From Phenylobacterium deserti (lineage in GTDB: Bacteria; Pseudomonadota; Alphaproteobacteria; Caulobacterales; Caulobacteraceae), in contig CAMAOY010000008.1 of the NCBI GenBank assembly GCA_945859865.1, forward strand, positions 1 through 36,802: a DNA stretch of 36,802 nucleotides, in the 5' to 3' direction. The first letter of the stretch is position 1, and every line of letters starts with the position of its first letter. A program made the translations under genes and the position numbers. The notes below the pieces were generated by a model that saw only the letters and a program-made list of their open reading frames with translations, was not told the origin of the DNA and did no database searches. Of the stretch, positions 22,296-31,230 are shown piece after piece.

Positions 22296-22787
22296 ATGGT
22301 GTCGGAACTCGGCGCAACCGCCCAGGCGGAGGGCGCACAAGAAGCGCTTTACGCCTACTGGGCGGGACTGGGAATGCAGGGAAAGCTGCCGGCCCGGGCG
22401 GATCTGCGCCCTTCGGAAATGAAATCTTTCCTGCCCATGCTCAGCCTCACCGACGTGCGCACTGACGATCGCTTCAGCTTCCGCCTGGCCGGGACGGGCC
22501 TCTATCGCGTGTTCGGAACCGAGGTGACCGGACGCAGCCTCGGCGAGGTCTATGTCGGCTCTGCAGCGGAATACTGGCGTCGGGAGCTTTCTGGGATCGT
22601 GGTCGACCGACGACCCGCCATCGGGGTCCACTCCCTGGGCTGGCGCGGCGCGGCCCATCTCTCCGTCCTCTGGATGCGTCTGCCCCTGGCGTCCAACGGC
22701 CAGGATGTGGATATGATCCTCGGCTACGACGCCCTGCTGGGCGGCGACAAGGCGGCCAACCGCTTTTCCGGAATTCGCGCCGCCTGA
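22296..22787 (+). CDS. PAS_5 domain protein
   Basis: A 163-aa protein from ATG 22296 (MVSELGATAQ). A TTG six codons upstream is also in frame. Nearly the whole length is the PAS_5 (PF07310) type of domain common in alphaproteobacteria: ALYAYWAGLGMQGKLPARAD, then a FLPMLSLTDV strand, FSFRLAGTGLYRVFGTEVTG, and AHLSVLWMRLPLA near the end. No output domain is fused, so its role is unknown; it may bind a small ligand. The upstream region is A/T-rich and holds a CtrA-like half-site TTAACC (22210-22215). It converges on sufE with only 13 bp between stops. Confidence 0.85.
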   Translation: MVSELGATAQAEGAQEALYAYWAGLGMQGKLPARADLRPSEMKSFLPMLSLTDVRTDDRFSFRLAGTGLYRVFGTEVTGRSLGEVYVGSAAEYWRRELSGIVVDRRPAIGVHSLGWRGAAHLSVLWMRLPLASNGQDVDMILGYDALLGGDKAANRFSGIRAA

Positions 22788-22800
22788 AGGGGCTGCCGCC

Positions 22801-23238
22801 TCAGGCCTGGGAAATCCCGGACCGGGCGTCCTTGCGCATCCGCTCCGCCATGGCGGCGAGGCCGCTCGTCCTTTGCGAGGACAGATGCCCCGTAAGGCCG
22901 AGACGGTTGAGCGCCGCGGCGGCGTCGAACCCAGCAATCTCCACGGCCGAGAGCCCGGAGACGAGGTGGAGCAGGATGGCGATGAGGCCCCTGACGATAT
23001 GGGCGTCGGAGTCCCCTCGGAAGGTCAGGGCCCCTTCCGGGGCTGGCTCCGTCACCAGCCAGACCTGGCTTGCGCAGCCCCGCACCCGGTTGTCCTCGCA
23101 GCGCTCCGCATCCCCGAGGGGCGCCAGGCCCCGGCCTAGGTCGATGACATGCCGGTAGCGTTCCTCCCAGTCGCCCAGGAGTTCGAAGGTCTCGGCCATC
23201 TCGTCGAGACGCGCATCGATCAAAGCCGAATTCGGCAC
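22801..23238 (-). CDS. sufE: SufE family sulfur acceptor
   Basis: A 145-aa cytoplasmic protein that accepts persulfide sulfur from a cysteine desulfurase (SufS) for Fe-S cluster assembly. A GTG start at 23238 is chosen because GAGGAG lies eight nt upstream; no ATG fits as well. The sequence shows FELLGDWEERYRHVIDLGR (18-36), NRVRGCASQVWLV with the persulfide-carrying C55, and HIVRGLIAILLHLVSGLSAV before a conserved GLTGHLSSQRTSGL segment. It is stand-alone here, not in a suf operon. It is divergent from the histidine kinase gene by 166 bp. Confidence 0.93.
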   Translation of the reverse strand: MPNSALIDARLDEMAETFELLGDWEERYRHVIDLGRGLAPLGDAERCEDNRVRGCASQVWLVTEPAPEGALTFRGDSDAHIVRGLIAILLHLVSGLSAVEIAGFDAAAALNRLGLTGHLSSQRTSGLAAMAERMRKDARSGISQA

Positions 23239-23404
23239 AGGGAGAACTCCTCGGGGCACCCCGGGAAGGGCAGGGACGGGAACAGGCTCTAGGTCGCGGC
23301 GGCGCCTGGCGCAAGGCCGACGGGGCCCCGGGACCGGAAGGTTATCCACCAGCAATCCGTGGCTTTGACTCCCGGCCGGTCGACGGGGGGTCTAGCCTGT
23401 CCCC

Positions 23405-24580
23405 ATGTCTGCAAGCTGGCGAGCGATTCGCGATGCTGGAGCCGTATCTGCGGAGGTTGACGCACGTCATCTCTCCCAAGAGGGCCCTCAAGGTGCCGAC
23501 GAGGCTGGCGACCTGTGCGACCTACTCCCCGGGCTCCTCTTCCGTCTGGACGCTGAGGGTCGTGTCGACCGGATACGGGGCGCAGGCTTCGCCGACGCGC
23601 CGGACCTGCGGCCGGGGTGCCCGCTGACCTCTGGCTTCGCCCAGTCGCAAGCCATCGCCCTGGAAGCGGCCTGCGACCTGGCCCGTCGAAACGGCGTTGC
23701 AAGTCTTTGCCTGTCGGCGGGCCCAGGGAACTCGCCCTGGCTGCAGTGCGATCTTGCGGCCCTGCCCGGACAGGGCGTGGCCGGCCGGCTTTCCGACCTG
23801 CGCGCCGGGCTGGAACGCGAGCAGGCGCTGGTGAAGGCGCTGCAGGACGCCGAGGCCCGCAGCGCCGGCAAGTCCCGCTTTCTGGCCAATCTCTCCCATG
23901 AACTGCGGACGCCGCTGAACGCGATAATGGGGTTCGCCGACACCATGCGACAGGGCGTTTTCGGGCCCCTGCCGGACCGGTACCGGGGCTATTCGGACCT
24001 CATCCACGAGTCCGGCGAACTCCTGCTGGAGCTGATCAGCGATGTCCTCGACATGGCCCGCGTTGAAGCCGAGCGGTTCGAACTGAACCTCGAGGTCTTC
24101 GACGTCCGAGAGGCAGCGTCTGCCGTCGTCCGGCTGGTCCGCGGGCAGGTGGAACGCGCCGGCCTGGAGTTTGTCGCCCCTGACCTGCGCGAGCGGATCG
24201 AGGTGCGCGCCGACCGGCGGGCCCTCAAGCAGATGTCGCTCAACCTCATCTCCAATGCCATCAAGGCGACGCCGCCGGGGGGCCGCGTGGTCTTTGGGCT
24301 GGCGAGGGAGGGCGAGGACCTGGTGCTGGTCGTGGAAGACACGGGTTGTGGCGTGTCCGAAGTCGATCTTGCCCGGCTCGGACGGCCCTTCGAACAGGCC
24401 GGCTCTCCCGACCAGAAGGCGGCAGGGGCGGGGCTTGGCCTTAGCCTGGTCAAGGCCCTGTGCGATCTCCACGGGGGGGAAATGACCCTACGCAGTCGCC
24501 AGGGCCAGGGAACCCGCGTGTGCCTGCGGCTTCCCGTTGTTGTCCACGATCAGGTCCAGCCCGAACTCGACCTGACCTGA
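23405..24580 (+). CDS. Soluble sensor histidine kinase
   Basis: A 391-aa kinase from ATG 23405. The N-terminal about 130 residues have weak PAS-like character (DLLPGLLFRLDAEGRVDRIR). A short coiled coil (about 130-155, LRAGLEREQALVKALQDAE) follows. The HisKA domain carries the phosphorylated H165 in FLANLSHELRTPLNAIMGFA, the DivJ/PleC-like form. HATPase_c boxes are N (QMSLNLISNAIKATPPGG), G1 (VEDTGCGVSE) and G2 (GAGLGLSLVKAL). There are no membrane segments and no receiver domain, so it is a cytoplasmic, non-hybrid kinase with its response regulator elsewhere. It may feed the cell-cycle DivK/PleD pathway, as relatives do, but that is inference. Confidence 0.92.
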   Translation: MSASWRAIRDAGAVSAEVDARHLSQEGPQGADEAGDLCDLLPGLLFRLDAEGRVDRIRGAGFADAPDLRPGCPLTSGFAQSQAIALEAACDLARRNGVASLCLSAGPGNSPWLQCDLAALPGQGVAGRLSDLRAGLEREQALVKALQDAEARSAGKSRFLANLSHELRTPLNAIMGFADTMRQGVFGPLPDRYRGYSDLIHESGELLLELISDVLDMARVEAERFELNLEVFDVREAASAVVRLVRGQVERAGLEFVAPDLRERIEVRADRRALKQMSLNLISNAIKATPPGGRVVFGLAREGEDLVLVVEDTGCGVSEVDLARLGRPFEQAGSPDQKAAGAGLGLSLVKALCDLHGGEMTLRSRQGQGTRVCLRLPVVVHDQVQPELDLT

Positions 24581-24586
24581 ATGGCG

Positions 24587-25483
24587 TCAGCCCGGACGCG
24601 CCGCAAGAAAGGCCCGGCCGGCGGCAAAGTCGCCCACCTCGACATAGATCCTCCGCGTCGATCCGGACCCGAACTGGAATTCCACCTGAATCGACTCCCG
24701 AGGATCGAGGTCGGCCATCGCCGCCGCCGCCTGGGCCGGAAACCGGAAGGCCCAGCCCGCCCGGACGCCGGGTGGCAACAGGTCCGTTCCCGCCTGTGAG
24801 CGGGCGTCGGCGAGGTAGCCTTCGTAGGGTCCTGACTTCGGCAGCCGCCGGGGCAGCGGAAGGGTCCGCAGGCTCTCGCCCCGGGAGTCCAGGTAGGCAC
24901 CCGTGGTCTGGCTACGATTCCGCATGACGATCCGTGCGGCATAGGGCGCTTCGGCAGAGGAGAACTGTGCGACCGCCATCAGACTGTCGGCGCCACCGCG
25001 CCCCGCAAGGCCGAAGCGCATCTGGTCTCCGCCCTGCTGGACATCCTGGGTCAGCCTCCAGAAGACCTTCTGGGCGCTGACGGAACGGTCGGCCTTCCAG
25101 CTGTAGAGGTCGCCCGGAAAGTCGAGCCGGATCAGCCGGGCATAGCCCTCGAAGGCGGTTCGGACCCTTTGGGCCGCTATGACAATGTCCGGGGAGTCAC
25201 AGGGGACGGCGCGGGCGCGGGCGCGGGCGCGGTCGAATGTTGCCTGCAGGTCCCTTGGCGGGCTTCCTGCCCTCAGGGCGGCGCCCCTTGCCTGCTCGCG
25301 CGCCGAAACCAGGGCGGACTGGACCTGGGGTGCGAACAGGCCGCAACGGGTTCCGGCCTCCGCCATGAGACTGCGCTCGTAGTAGATATCGGCGGGTGCG
25401 GATCCGGCGGCGGTCGGGGAAAGCCCTACCAGGGCCGCCAGCATCAGGGCGCAAGGATTGAAGAGCGATCCGGGATGGGGCAT
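24587..25483 (-). CDS. Secreted hypothetical protein
   Basis: A 298-aa protein not recognised as a known family. ATG 25483 (MPHPGSLFNPCALMLAALVG) gives a Sec-type signal peptide cleaved near TAAGSAPA, with GGAG upstream; the longer frame adds a non-signal extension. The mature part starts with ADIYYERSLMAEAGTRCGLF, then a helix-rich Arg/Ala region with two further Cys (RAVPCDSPD), and a beta-rich second half (RFGLAGRGGADSLMAVAQF, AARIVMRNRSQTTGAYLDSR, SIQVEFQFGSGSTRR). Cys-48-like and later Cys residues could pair in the periplasm. The length and layout suggest a periplasmic structural or binding protein. It converges with the kinase (6 bp between) and is divergent from the DUF1491 gene. Confidence 0.75.
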   Translation of the reverse strand: MPHPGSLFNPCALMLAALVGLSPTAAGSAPADIYYERSLMAEAGTRCGLFAPQVQSALVSAREQARGAALRAGSPPRDLQATFDRARARARAVPCDSPDIVIAAQRVRTAFEGYARLIRLDFPGDLYSWKADRSVSAQKVFWRLTQDVQQGGDQMRFGLAGRGGADSLMAVAQFSSAEAPYAARIVMRNRSQTTGAYLDSRGESLRTLPLPRRLPKSGPYEGYLADARSQAGTDLLPPGVRAGWAFRFPAQAAAAMADLDPRESIQVEFQFGSGSTRRIYVEVGDFAAGRAFLAARPG

Positions 25484-25566
25484 GGAACCGTCCACTCCAA
25501 GGTTTTTCGCGGGATCGGGTCCTGGACCCGGGCGGCGCAACTCACCCTAGCCCAGCGAGGGCATGC

Positions 25567-25899
25567 TTGAAATTCTCCACGGACATCTGGGTCGCCGCCC
25601 TCATCCGCCGGGTCGATCTCGGAGGTGGAAGCGCCGTGGTCGTCCACAAAGGCGACGCCCGGGCGGGATCCGTGCTCGTCAAGGTGCTCAATCGCCGGGA
25701 AGATCGCGCTCGTCTCTATGCGGAAGCCACCCGGGCGGACGGTGAGACGGTCTGGATGCGGCCAGCGGCGTCTGAGCTGGAGCCGGAAATCGACGCCTAC
25801 ATCTCCCGTGCGCGTCGGATCGACCCGGATCTCTGGGTGGTGGAGCTTGATGACCCCCAGGGGCGGCACTTTCTCACCGAGCCTGTCGAAGAGGACTGA
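25567..25899 (+). CDS. DUF1491 family protein
   Basis: A 110-aa small cytoplasmic protein. The TTG start at 25567 (MKFSTDIWVAALIRRV) is supported by GAGGG five nt upstream and by family starts of the MKxxTdxWVaALlRR kind. An ATG four bases earlier is out of frame. It shows the family pattern: VVVHKGDARAGSVLVKVLN, ETVWMRPA, and a final IDPDLWVVELDDPQGRHFL. DUF1491 is widespread in alphaproteobacteria with unknown function. It is followed 37 bp later by an unrecognised gene on the same strand. Confidence 0.9.
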   Translation: MKFSTDIWVAALIRRVDLGGGSAVVVHKGDARAGSVLVKVLNRREDRARLYAEATRADGETVWMRPAASELEPEIDAYISRARRIDPDLWVVELDDPQGRHFLTEPVEED

Positions 25900-25936
25900 A
25901 CAGCCTCTGGATTCTTCTCCCCAGAGGTCATAATTT

Positions 25937-26386
25937 ATGCCCCTTCACCTTGCATCCCCGACTGTCGGGGGTCTCGAGTCCGCGGGAGATGCAGACGTGC
26001 TTTTCCTCATGAACGACTGGGTGATGCAGTTCGAGACCCAGGCTCTGGTCGGCGACCTGGTTGGCATCAACACTCGCGAGATCAGCCTTCCTCAGGTCCT
26101 GGTGCTTGGCCAGGAACTCTATGCCGAGGACCCCGAGCTTCACCTCCGCCAGCCCCTGCAGGCCCGGAGGCTCGCCGCCCTCGCAATGGCCAAGCAGCCG
26201 GAGATCAACGCCCTGCTCTTCAAACCGCCCCATCAGGGCTGCAACCCCCGCGACGTCACGGTCCGCTACTGTGCCGTGGGCTTCGACATGCTCGCACAGC
26301 TCTTAACCCTGCAGGAGTCCCAGCGATCCGGCGGATGGGCCAACAAGGAAGTCTGGAACAAGCTGGGAAACCGCACCCAGGCCTGA
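25937..26386 (+). CDS. Hypothetical protein, unrecognised
   Basis: A 149-aa protein from ATG 25937, with AGAGG 10 nt upstream. No family is recognised. It has no signal peptide or membrane segment. Helix-forming stretches (VMQFETQALVGDLVGINTRE, AARRLAALAMAKQPEINAL-like) and a later NPRDVTVRYCAVGFDMLAQL segment are visible, ending in a basic, Trp/Asn-rich tail (GGWANKEVWNKLGNRTQA). The coding character is good: codon use matches its neighbours and it fills the gap between DUF1491 and prfC without overlap. It may be co-transcribed with the DUF1491 gene. Confidence 0.7.
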   Translation: MPLHLASPTVGGLESAGDADVLFLMNDWVMQFETQALVGDLVGINTREISLPQVLVLGQELYAEDPELHLRQPLQARRLAALAMAKQPEINALLFKPPHQGCNPRDVTVRYCAVGFDMLAQLLTLQESQRSGGWANKEVWNKLGNRTQA

Positions 26387-26429
26387 CGCGCGAATTGCGC
26401 CGGACCGGCCCGCAGGCTACCTCCGCGCC

Positions 26430-28031
26430 ATGAGCCAGTTCCCCGCCGCCGAGGCTGCACGCCGCCGCACCTTTGCGATCATCTCGCACCCTGACGCCGG
26501 CAAGACGACCCTGACCGAGACCCTGCTTCTTGCGGGCGGCGCCATCCGGGCCGCGGGACAGGTCCGCGCCCGGGGTGAGAACCGCCGCACCCGTTCGGAC
26601 TGGATGAAGATTGAACGCGAGCGCGGCATCTCCGTCTCAGCGAGCGTCATGACGTTCGACCATGACAGCCTCATGTTCAACCTGCTGGACACGCCGGGTC
26701 ACGAGGACTTTTCGGAGGACACCTACCGCACCCTGACCGCCGCCGATGCGGCGGTGATGGTTCTGGACGCCGCCAAGGGCATCGAGCCCCAGACCCTGAA
26801 GCTGTTCGAGGTCTGTCGCCTGCGGGACATCCCCATTGTCACCTTCATCAACAAGATGGATCGCGAGGCCCAGGACCCGCTTGAATTGCTCGACGAGATC
26901 GCCTCCAAGCTCGCCCTCGACCCTGCGCCCCTCTACTGGCCTGCGGGATCTGGCGGCCGGTTCCAGGGGATGCTGGACCTCAGGACCCGCCAATTCCTCC
27001 CTTTCGAACGCTCGTCAGCCGAGCGTGATCTGTCGGGTCACCCCTCGCCAGTGCCCGTCGATGACGCCGCAATCGAGGCCTACCTCGACCCCCAGGTCCT
27101 GAAGGAGCTGAAGGAAAGCGCCGAACTCGTGCAGGGTGCCTCCCCGCCCTTCGAAGTCCAGTCCTTCCTTGAGGGACACATGACCCCGGTCTTCTTCGGT
27201 TCTGCCCTGCGACGGTTCGGGGTCGACCAGCTTCTGGAAGGCCTGGGCGCCTATGCCCCGCCGCCCAGGTCCGTGGTGGCCGCAAGGTCTGGCGAGGAGA
27301 CCGAGGTGGCTCCCGGCGATCCCGAGGTCAGTGGTTTCGTCTTCAAGGTCCAGGCCAACATGGATCCCAACCACCGCGACCGGATCGCCTTCCTCAGGTT
27401 GTGCTCAGGCCGGTTCCACAGGGGCATGAAGCTGAAGGTCCAGAACACCGGCCGCCAACTTTCGGTCAATGCCCCGATCATGTTCTTCGCTTCGGACCGG
27501 GAACTGGCTGAGGAGGCGTTCGCTGGCGACGTGATCGGCATCCCGAACCACGGTGTCCTGCGGGTGGGCGACAGCCTCTCTGAAGGCGGAACCCTGCGGT
27601 TCGCCGGCCTCCCCAATTTCGCTCCGGATATCCTGCAAAGGGTGCGGGTGAAGGACCCACTCAAGGCCAAACACCTGCGCCGAGCCCTGGAGGGCCTGGC
27701 GGAAGAGGGGGTGACCCAGCTTTTCCGGCCCCTCATCGGATCGGACTTCGTTGTCGGCGCGGTTGGACAGCTGCAGTTCGAGGTCATGGCCGATCGCCTG
27801 GCCAGCGAGTACCAGCTGGACGTGATCTTCGAGGCCAGCCCCTATGCCGAGGCCCGCTGGATCTCCGGACTGGAGGCCGACATCTCCGCCTTCACGGCCG
27901 CTTACCGCTCTGCCATGGCCGATGACATCGACGCCCGGCCGGTATTTCTCTCGAAGTCAGGGTGGGAGACCGGCTATGTCGCCGAGCGCTACCCGGCGGT
28001 CAGCTTTGCCCGTACCCGGGAACGGGGCTGA
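26430..28031 (+). CDS. prfC: Peptide chain release factor 3
   Basis: A 533-aa translational GTPase (E. coli RF3 has 529) that recycles RF1/RF2 from the ribosome. ATG 26430 gives MSQFPAAEAARRRTFAIISH. G motifs: HPDAGKTTLTE (G1), RGISVSASV (G2), DTPGHEDFSEDTYR (G3), FINKMDRE (G4). Later segments FFGSALRRFGVDQLLE, QANMDPNHRDRIAFLR and GAVGQLQFEVMADRL are typical RF3. The Shine-Dalgarno is weak. It opens a translation-related run: an RsmC-like methyltransferase begins eight bases after its stop, and an RsuA-like synthase follows. Confidence 0.97.
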   Translation: MSQFPAAEAARRRTFAIISHPDAGKTTLTETLLLAGGAIRAAGQVRARGENRRTRSDWMKIERERGISVSASVMTFDHDSLMFNLLDTPGHEDFSEDTYRTLTAADAAVMVLDAAKGIEPQTLKLFEVCRLRDIPIVTFINKMDREAQDPLELLDEIASKLALDPAPLYWPAGSGGRFQGMLDLRTRQFLPFERSSAERDLSGHPSPVPVDDAAIEAYLDPQVLKELKESAELVQGASPPFEVQSFLEGHMTPVFFGSALRRFGVDQLLEGLGAYAPPPRSVVAARSGEETEVAPGDPEVSGFVFKVQANMDPNHRDRIAFLRLCSGRFHRGMKLKVQNTGRQLSVNAPIMFFASDRELAEEAFAGDVIGIPNHGVLRVGDSLSEGGTLRFAGLPNFAPDILQRVRVKDPLKAKHLRRALEGLAEEGVTQLFRPLIGSDFVVGAVGQLQFEVMADRLASEYQLDVIFEASPYAEARWISGLEADISAFTAAYRSAMADDIDARPVFLSKSGWETGYVAERYPAVSFARTRERG

Positions 28032-28039
28032 CGCAGGCG

Positions 28040-28948
28040 ATGGAGCCTCCTGTCCTGCTTTACGGGCATCCGCCCCCCGAGCTCTTCCGGGCCCCGACAG
28101 GCGCCGTGCAGGCGTCACCCCTGGAGCCGGGCGCAGAAGACCCACTGGAAGTGCAGGAGGCGCATTTCGCCTCGGCGCTGGTCCTGACCCCTCCCGGCGC
28201 CCTCGAACGGGACTGGGTCCTCGCCCGCGTGCTTGAACGGCTTCCGCCCGGCGCCGAGATCATCGCCCTGGGGCCGAAGGACCGGGGCGGGGCCCGCATT
28301 GCCCCGACACTTCGGGGTTTCGGATGCGACGTCTCCGAGGAACCGAAACGCCGTCATCGCATCTGCCGCACACGCCGCCCCGTAAGCCCGGTCAACCTCG
28401 CCGCTGCGCTAAGGGCTGGCGCGCCCCGGCTCGATCCCGGGTTGGGCTTGTGGACCCAGCCAGGCGTCTTCAGCTGGGACCGCCTGGACCCGGGCTCGGC
28501 CCTGCTGATGGATATCCTTCCCGACCTCGGTGGGCGGGGGGCCGATTTCGGCTGCGGGATCGGCCATCTGGCCCTGGGCGTTCTCGGATCCCGCGCGGTC
28601 ACAGACCTGGAGCTCGTCGATCTCGACCGCCGGTCTCTCGCCTGCGCCCGCCTGAATGTCGCCGATCCCCGCGCGCGCTTCCGGCACGCCGATGTCCGCC
28701 GGCTTGGGGCGGCTGCCGATCTCGATTTCGTGGTGATGAACCCGCCCTTCCACGATGGCGGCCGGGAGGACAAGGCGCTGGGGGTGGCCTTCATCGAGGC
28801 GGCGGCCCGGGCACTCAAGCCGGGCGGGGCGTGCTGGCTTACCGCCAACCGACACCTTCCCTACGAACAGGCCCTTGCTCGCAGCTTCAGGGATGTCCGG
28901 CTGAAGGCGCAGGCCCAGGGATACAAGCTCTATGAGGCCATCCGGTGA
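28040..28948 (+). CDS. RsmC-like class I methyltransferase
   Basis: A 302-aa protein from ATG 28040. It has the two-part layout of the RsmC/RlmG rRNA (guanine-N2) methyltransferases. A degenerate N-terminal Rossmann half (residues 1-150) has no clear SAM motif. The catalytic half has GLWTQPGVFSWDRLDPGSAL, motif I GRGADFGCGIGHLALGVL, an acidic ELVDLDRR strand end, and the NPPF motif (VVMNPPFHDGG) used for exocyclic-amine methylation. The C-terminus, ANRHLPYEQAL then YKLYEAIR, also fits. Whether it modifies 16S or 23S rRNA cannot be told. It overlaps the next gene by GTGA, so the set is co-translated. Confidence 0.9.
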   Translation: MEPPVLLYGHPPPELFRAPTGAVQASPLEPGAEDPLEVQEAHFASALVLTPPGALERDWVLARVLERLPPGAEIIALGPKDRGGARIAPTLRGFGCDVSEEPKRRHRICRTRRPVSPVNLAAALRAGAPRLDPGLGLWTQPGVFSWDRLDPGSALLMDILPDLGGRGADFGCGIGHLALGVLGSRAVTDLELVDLDRRSLACARLNVADPRARFRHADVRRLGAAADLDFVVMNPPFHDGGREDKALGVAFIEAAARALKPGGACWLTANRHLPYEQALARSFRDVRLKAQAQGYKLYEAIR

Positions 28949-29715
28949 GCCCTGCCCCCAGGCCCCCCGCTGTGCGCCTGGACCGGCTCCTCGCCAATCT
29001 GGGCTATGGGTCGCGCCGCGAGATCCACGCCCTGGTCCGGAAGGGTGAGGTGGTCCTCGACGGCCGATCCGTATCTGACGCCGGGGCCCGGATCGGCCTG
29101 ACGGCGGACATGACCGAGCGCATGACCATCCAGGGTGTTCCTGTCGATCCCCCGGCGCCGCTGGTGTTGATGATGCACAAGCCCGCTGGCGTCGTATGCT
29201 CCCACAGGGAGCCCGGCCGCAGCGTGTATGAACTCCTGCCATTGCGCTGGCGCAGCCGGATTCCGGCCCTGTCCTCCGTCGGCCGCCTCGACCTGGACAC
29301 TACGGGGCTTCTGCTGATCACAGATGATGGCGATTTCCTGCACAGGGTGATCTCGCCGAAATCACATGCCCCAAAACGTTACATTACGAGACTGGCGGAA
29401 CCCCTCTTCGGGACGGAGTCGGAGGTCTTCTCGCGGGGGGATCTCCTGCTGGAGGGCGAGGAACGGCCCCTTGCCCCTGCGCGACTGGAAGTGCTGGATC
29501 CGTTCACGGCTCGGCTAACCCTCACCGAAGGGCGCTACCATCAGGTCAAGAGAATGTTCGCGGCCGTTGGCAACCATGTGACGGCGCTTCACCGGGACCG
29601 GATCGGCGCCCTGGACCTTCCGTCGGATCTGATGCCCGGAGCCTGGCGGCGGCTGACGCCCGCCCAGTGCGCGGCTGTTCTTCTTGAGGCCGACGACACC
29701 CCCGGTCTGGCATAG
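28945..29715 (+). CDS. RsuA-family rRNA pseudouridine synthase
   Basis: A 256-aa protein with a GTG start at 28945, overlapping the methyltransferase stop (GTGA). It begins with an S4 RNA-binding domain (RLDRLLANLGYGSRREIHAL), then a catalytic domain with LMMHKPAGVVCSHREP, the Asp nucleophile D115 in SSVGRLDLDTTGLLLIT, a KRYITRLAEPL segment and the late EGRYHQVKRMFAAVGNHV motif. RsuA makes pseudouridine 516 in 16S rRNA; RluB/RluE/RluF are close relatives, and the exact target cannot be assigned. It sits with RF3 and an rRNA methyltransferase, a coherent ribosome-function operon. Confidence 0.92.
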   Translation: MSPAPRPPAVRLDRLLANLGYGSRREIHALVRKGEVVLDGRSVSDAGARIGLTADMTERMTIQGVPVDPPAPLVLMMHKPAGVVCSHREPGRSVYELLPLRWRSRIPALSSVGRLDLDTTGLLLITDDGDFLHRVISPKSHAPKRYITRLAEPLFGTESEVFSRGDLLLEGEERPLAPARLEVLDPFTARLTLTEGRYHQVKRMFAAVGNHVTALHRDRIGALDLPSDLMPGAWRRLTPAQCAAVLLEADDTPGLA

Positions 29716-29771
29716 CAATTGCATCGTGTTTAGCCGCACGCCCGCGAAGGAATCCCGCTAAGGGTCAAGGA

Positions 29772-31166
29772 ATGTTCGGCCTCAACCGGCAAGTCAGGAA
29801 ACTGCTGGAGGAGCAGGGCGGCGCGGCACCCCGCGACGGCCTGAGTGCCGACGACATGTCCCTGGTCGAAGTCCTTCCGCTCGGTATGCTGCTGAAGGAG
29901 GCGATCGATGCCGATGATGTTGCCGGTCGCGCCAGCGGGCGGGCGCGTTCGCAGCTCCGGTTGGATGCCGCCATACTCTGGCGAGAGGCGACCCGGCGCA
30001 GTGGCGACGTGCGCGCCCTCAGCCGGGCGGCATCCAGCGCGGAGGATGCGCTGGAGCATTACGGCGAACGGTCTGCAGGTTGGGCGCGGGCGCGGTGCGA
30101 GCAGGGCTTCGCCGCCATGCTGGGCGCAGAAATCTTCGGGGATGGAGGGCTCATGGTCGCGGCGGAGGCGGCCTTTCGCGACGCCCTTACCGGTCCCCGG
30201 CGGTGCCTTGCCCTGCCGCATGCCGAGATTGGCCTCCTGACCCTCAGGGGTCGCCGCGCCCTCGCCACGGGCGACGCTCAGGCCGCGCGGATCGCCGCCG
30301 CACGCTTCGCACAGCCCATCGCCACCCTGAAGGAGATATCGGCCCGCATCCGCACCGCGCGGATGCTCTCGGTAGACGGCCACATCATGCGCTCGGAACT
30401 TCTCTGTGATTGGGGCGCACGTCTCGAAGACGCCCCACTGCTGCGGGCCGCCGCGCGCGATACGCACACCGCCGCATCGGGCCTCACGCCGGACTTCGAG
30501 CCGTTGACGATCGCCCGCATCGGATTTGCCCGGGCCCGGGCCCAGATCGCCCTGGGGGATGTGGAGGCCAACGCCGAACCCGTCCTCGGCGGCGTCGACC
30601 TGATCTATGTCATCCTCGCCGAGCTGTCCCTTGAACACAGCCCGCTGGACTGCGCCCGGGGAGAGTACATTGCCGGCTGCGGGCTGAAGGCCCTGGGCGA
30701 TATCTCGGGCGACGCGCGCTATTTTGAAAGGGCGCTAACGGCGTTCGATCGGGCCGCCGCCGTGACCGCCCGACGCGAGGGACTCGTTCTGCGCGCCGAG
30801 ATTGGCTCCCGCCGCGCCATCTGCCTGGCTCGGATCGCCGAGATCTCTGGCGACGTGAACGCGCTCAATTCCGCGGAAAAGGCCCTCAGGCAGGAACTCG
30901 CCAATCCCTGGACGGTACGCACCCCGCACTCCTGGGCCCGGCTGCAGCTCTTCCTTGCCCGTCTCCTGCTGGCCCGGCTTGGGATCACGCGGCGCGACAG
31001 GGGCGAGCGCGCGGGTGCCCGCGCGGCGCTATCCTCCGCGGTGGACACGCTCTCAGAAGACGGATTGCGCGCCCTGGGCCGCTCTGCGAGGCAGACCCTT
31101 GAACGGGTCAGTTCGGCCATGTCCGAACCTGCGGCGAAGCCGGAGCCCCCGCCCGGGGCTGGCTAG
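29772..31166 (+). CDS. Alpha-helical (TPR-like) repeat protein, unrecognised
   Basis: A 464-aa protein from ATG 29772, with AAGGG seven nt upstream. It is very rich in Ala, Arg and Leu, and is built from repeated helical units such as LSRAASSAEDALEHYGE, LMVAAEAAFRDAL and ARYFERALTAFDRAAAV. The pattern [A/G]-x2-[F/Y]-x2-A is of the TPR/SEL1 type, though degenerate. No catalytic motif, signal peptide or membrane span is seen; the C-terminal tail is Pro/Glu-rich (EPAAKPEPPPGAG). It is a probable protein-interaction scaffold of unknown role. Its stop codon TAG is the first base set of the palindromic element at 31164-31215. Confidence 0.75.
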   Translation: MFGLNRQVRKLLEEQGGAAPRDGLSADDMSLVEVLPLGMLLKEAIDADDVAGRASGRARSQLRLDAAILWREATRRSGDVRALSRAASSAEDALEHYGERSAGWARARCEQGFAAMLGAEIFGDGGLMVAAEAAFRDALTGPRRCLALPHAEIGLLTLRGRRALATGDAQAARIAAARFAQPIATLKEISARIRTARMLSVDGHIMRSELLCDWGARLEDAPLLRAAARDTHTAASGLTPDFEPLTIARIGFARARAQIALGDVEANAEPVLGGVDLIYVILAELSLEHSPLDCARGEYIAGCGLKALGDISGDARYFERALTAFDRAAAVTARREGLVLRAEIGSRRAICLARIAEISGDVNALNSAEKALRQELANPWTVRTPHSWARLQLFLARLLLARLGITRRDRGERAGARAALSSAVDTLSEDGLRALGRSARQTLERVSSAMSEPAAKPEPPPGAG

Positions 31167-31215
31167 ATCATGTTCCGATAAGTGGGAACCGGTTATCGGA
31201 TCGAAACATGATCTA
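31164..31215. repeat. Palindromic intergenic element
   Basis: Outer arms TAGATCATGTT / AACATGATCTA (31164-31174, 31205-31215) are perfect 11-bp inverted repeats, and inner arms CCGATAA / TTATCGG (31175-31181, 31193-31199) are perfect 7-bp ones. The centre, GTGGGAACCGG, resembles from memory an intergenic palindrome common in Rhizobiales. It overlaps the stop codon of the helical-repeat gene. Confidence 0.75.
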
Positions 31216-31230
31216 ACATATTGAAATTAT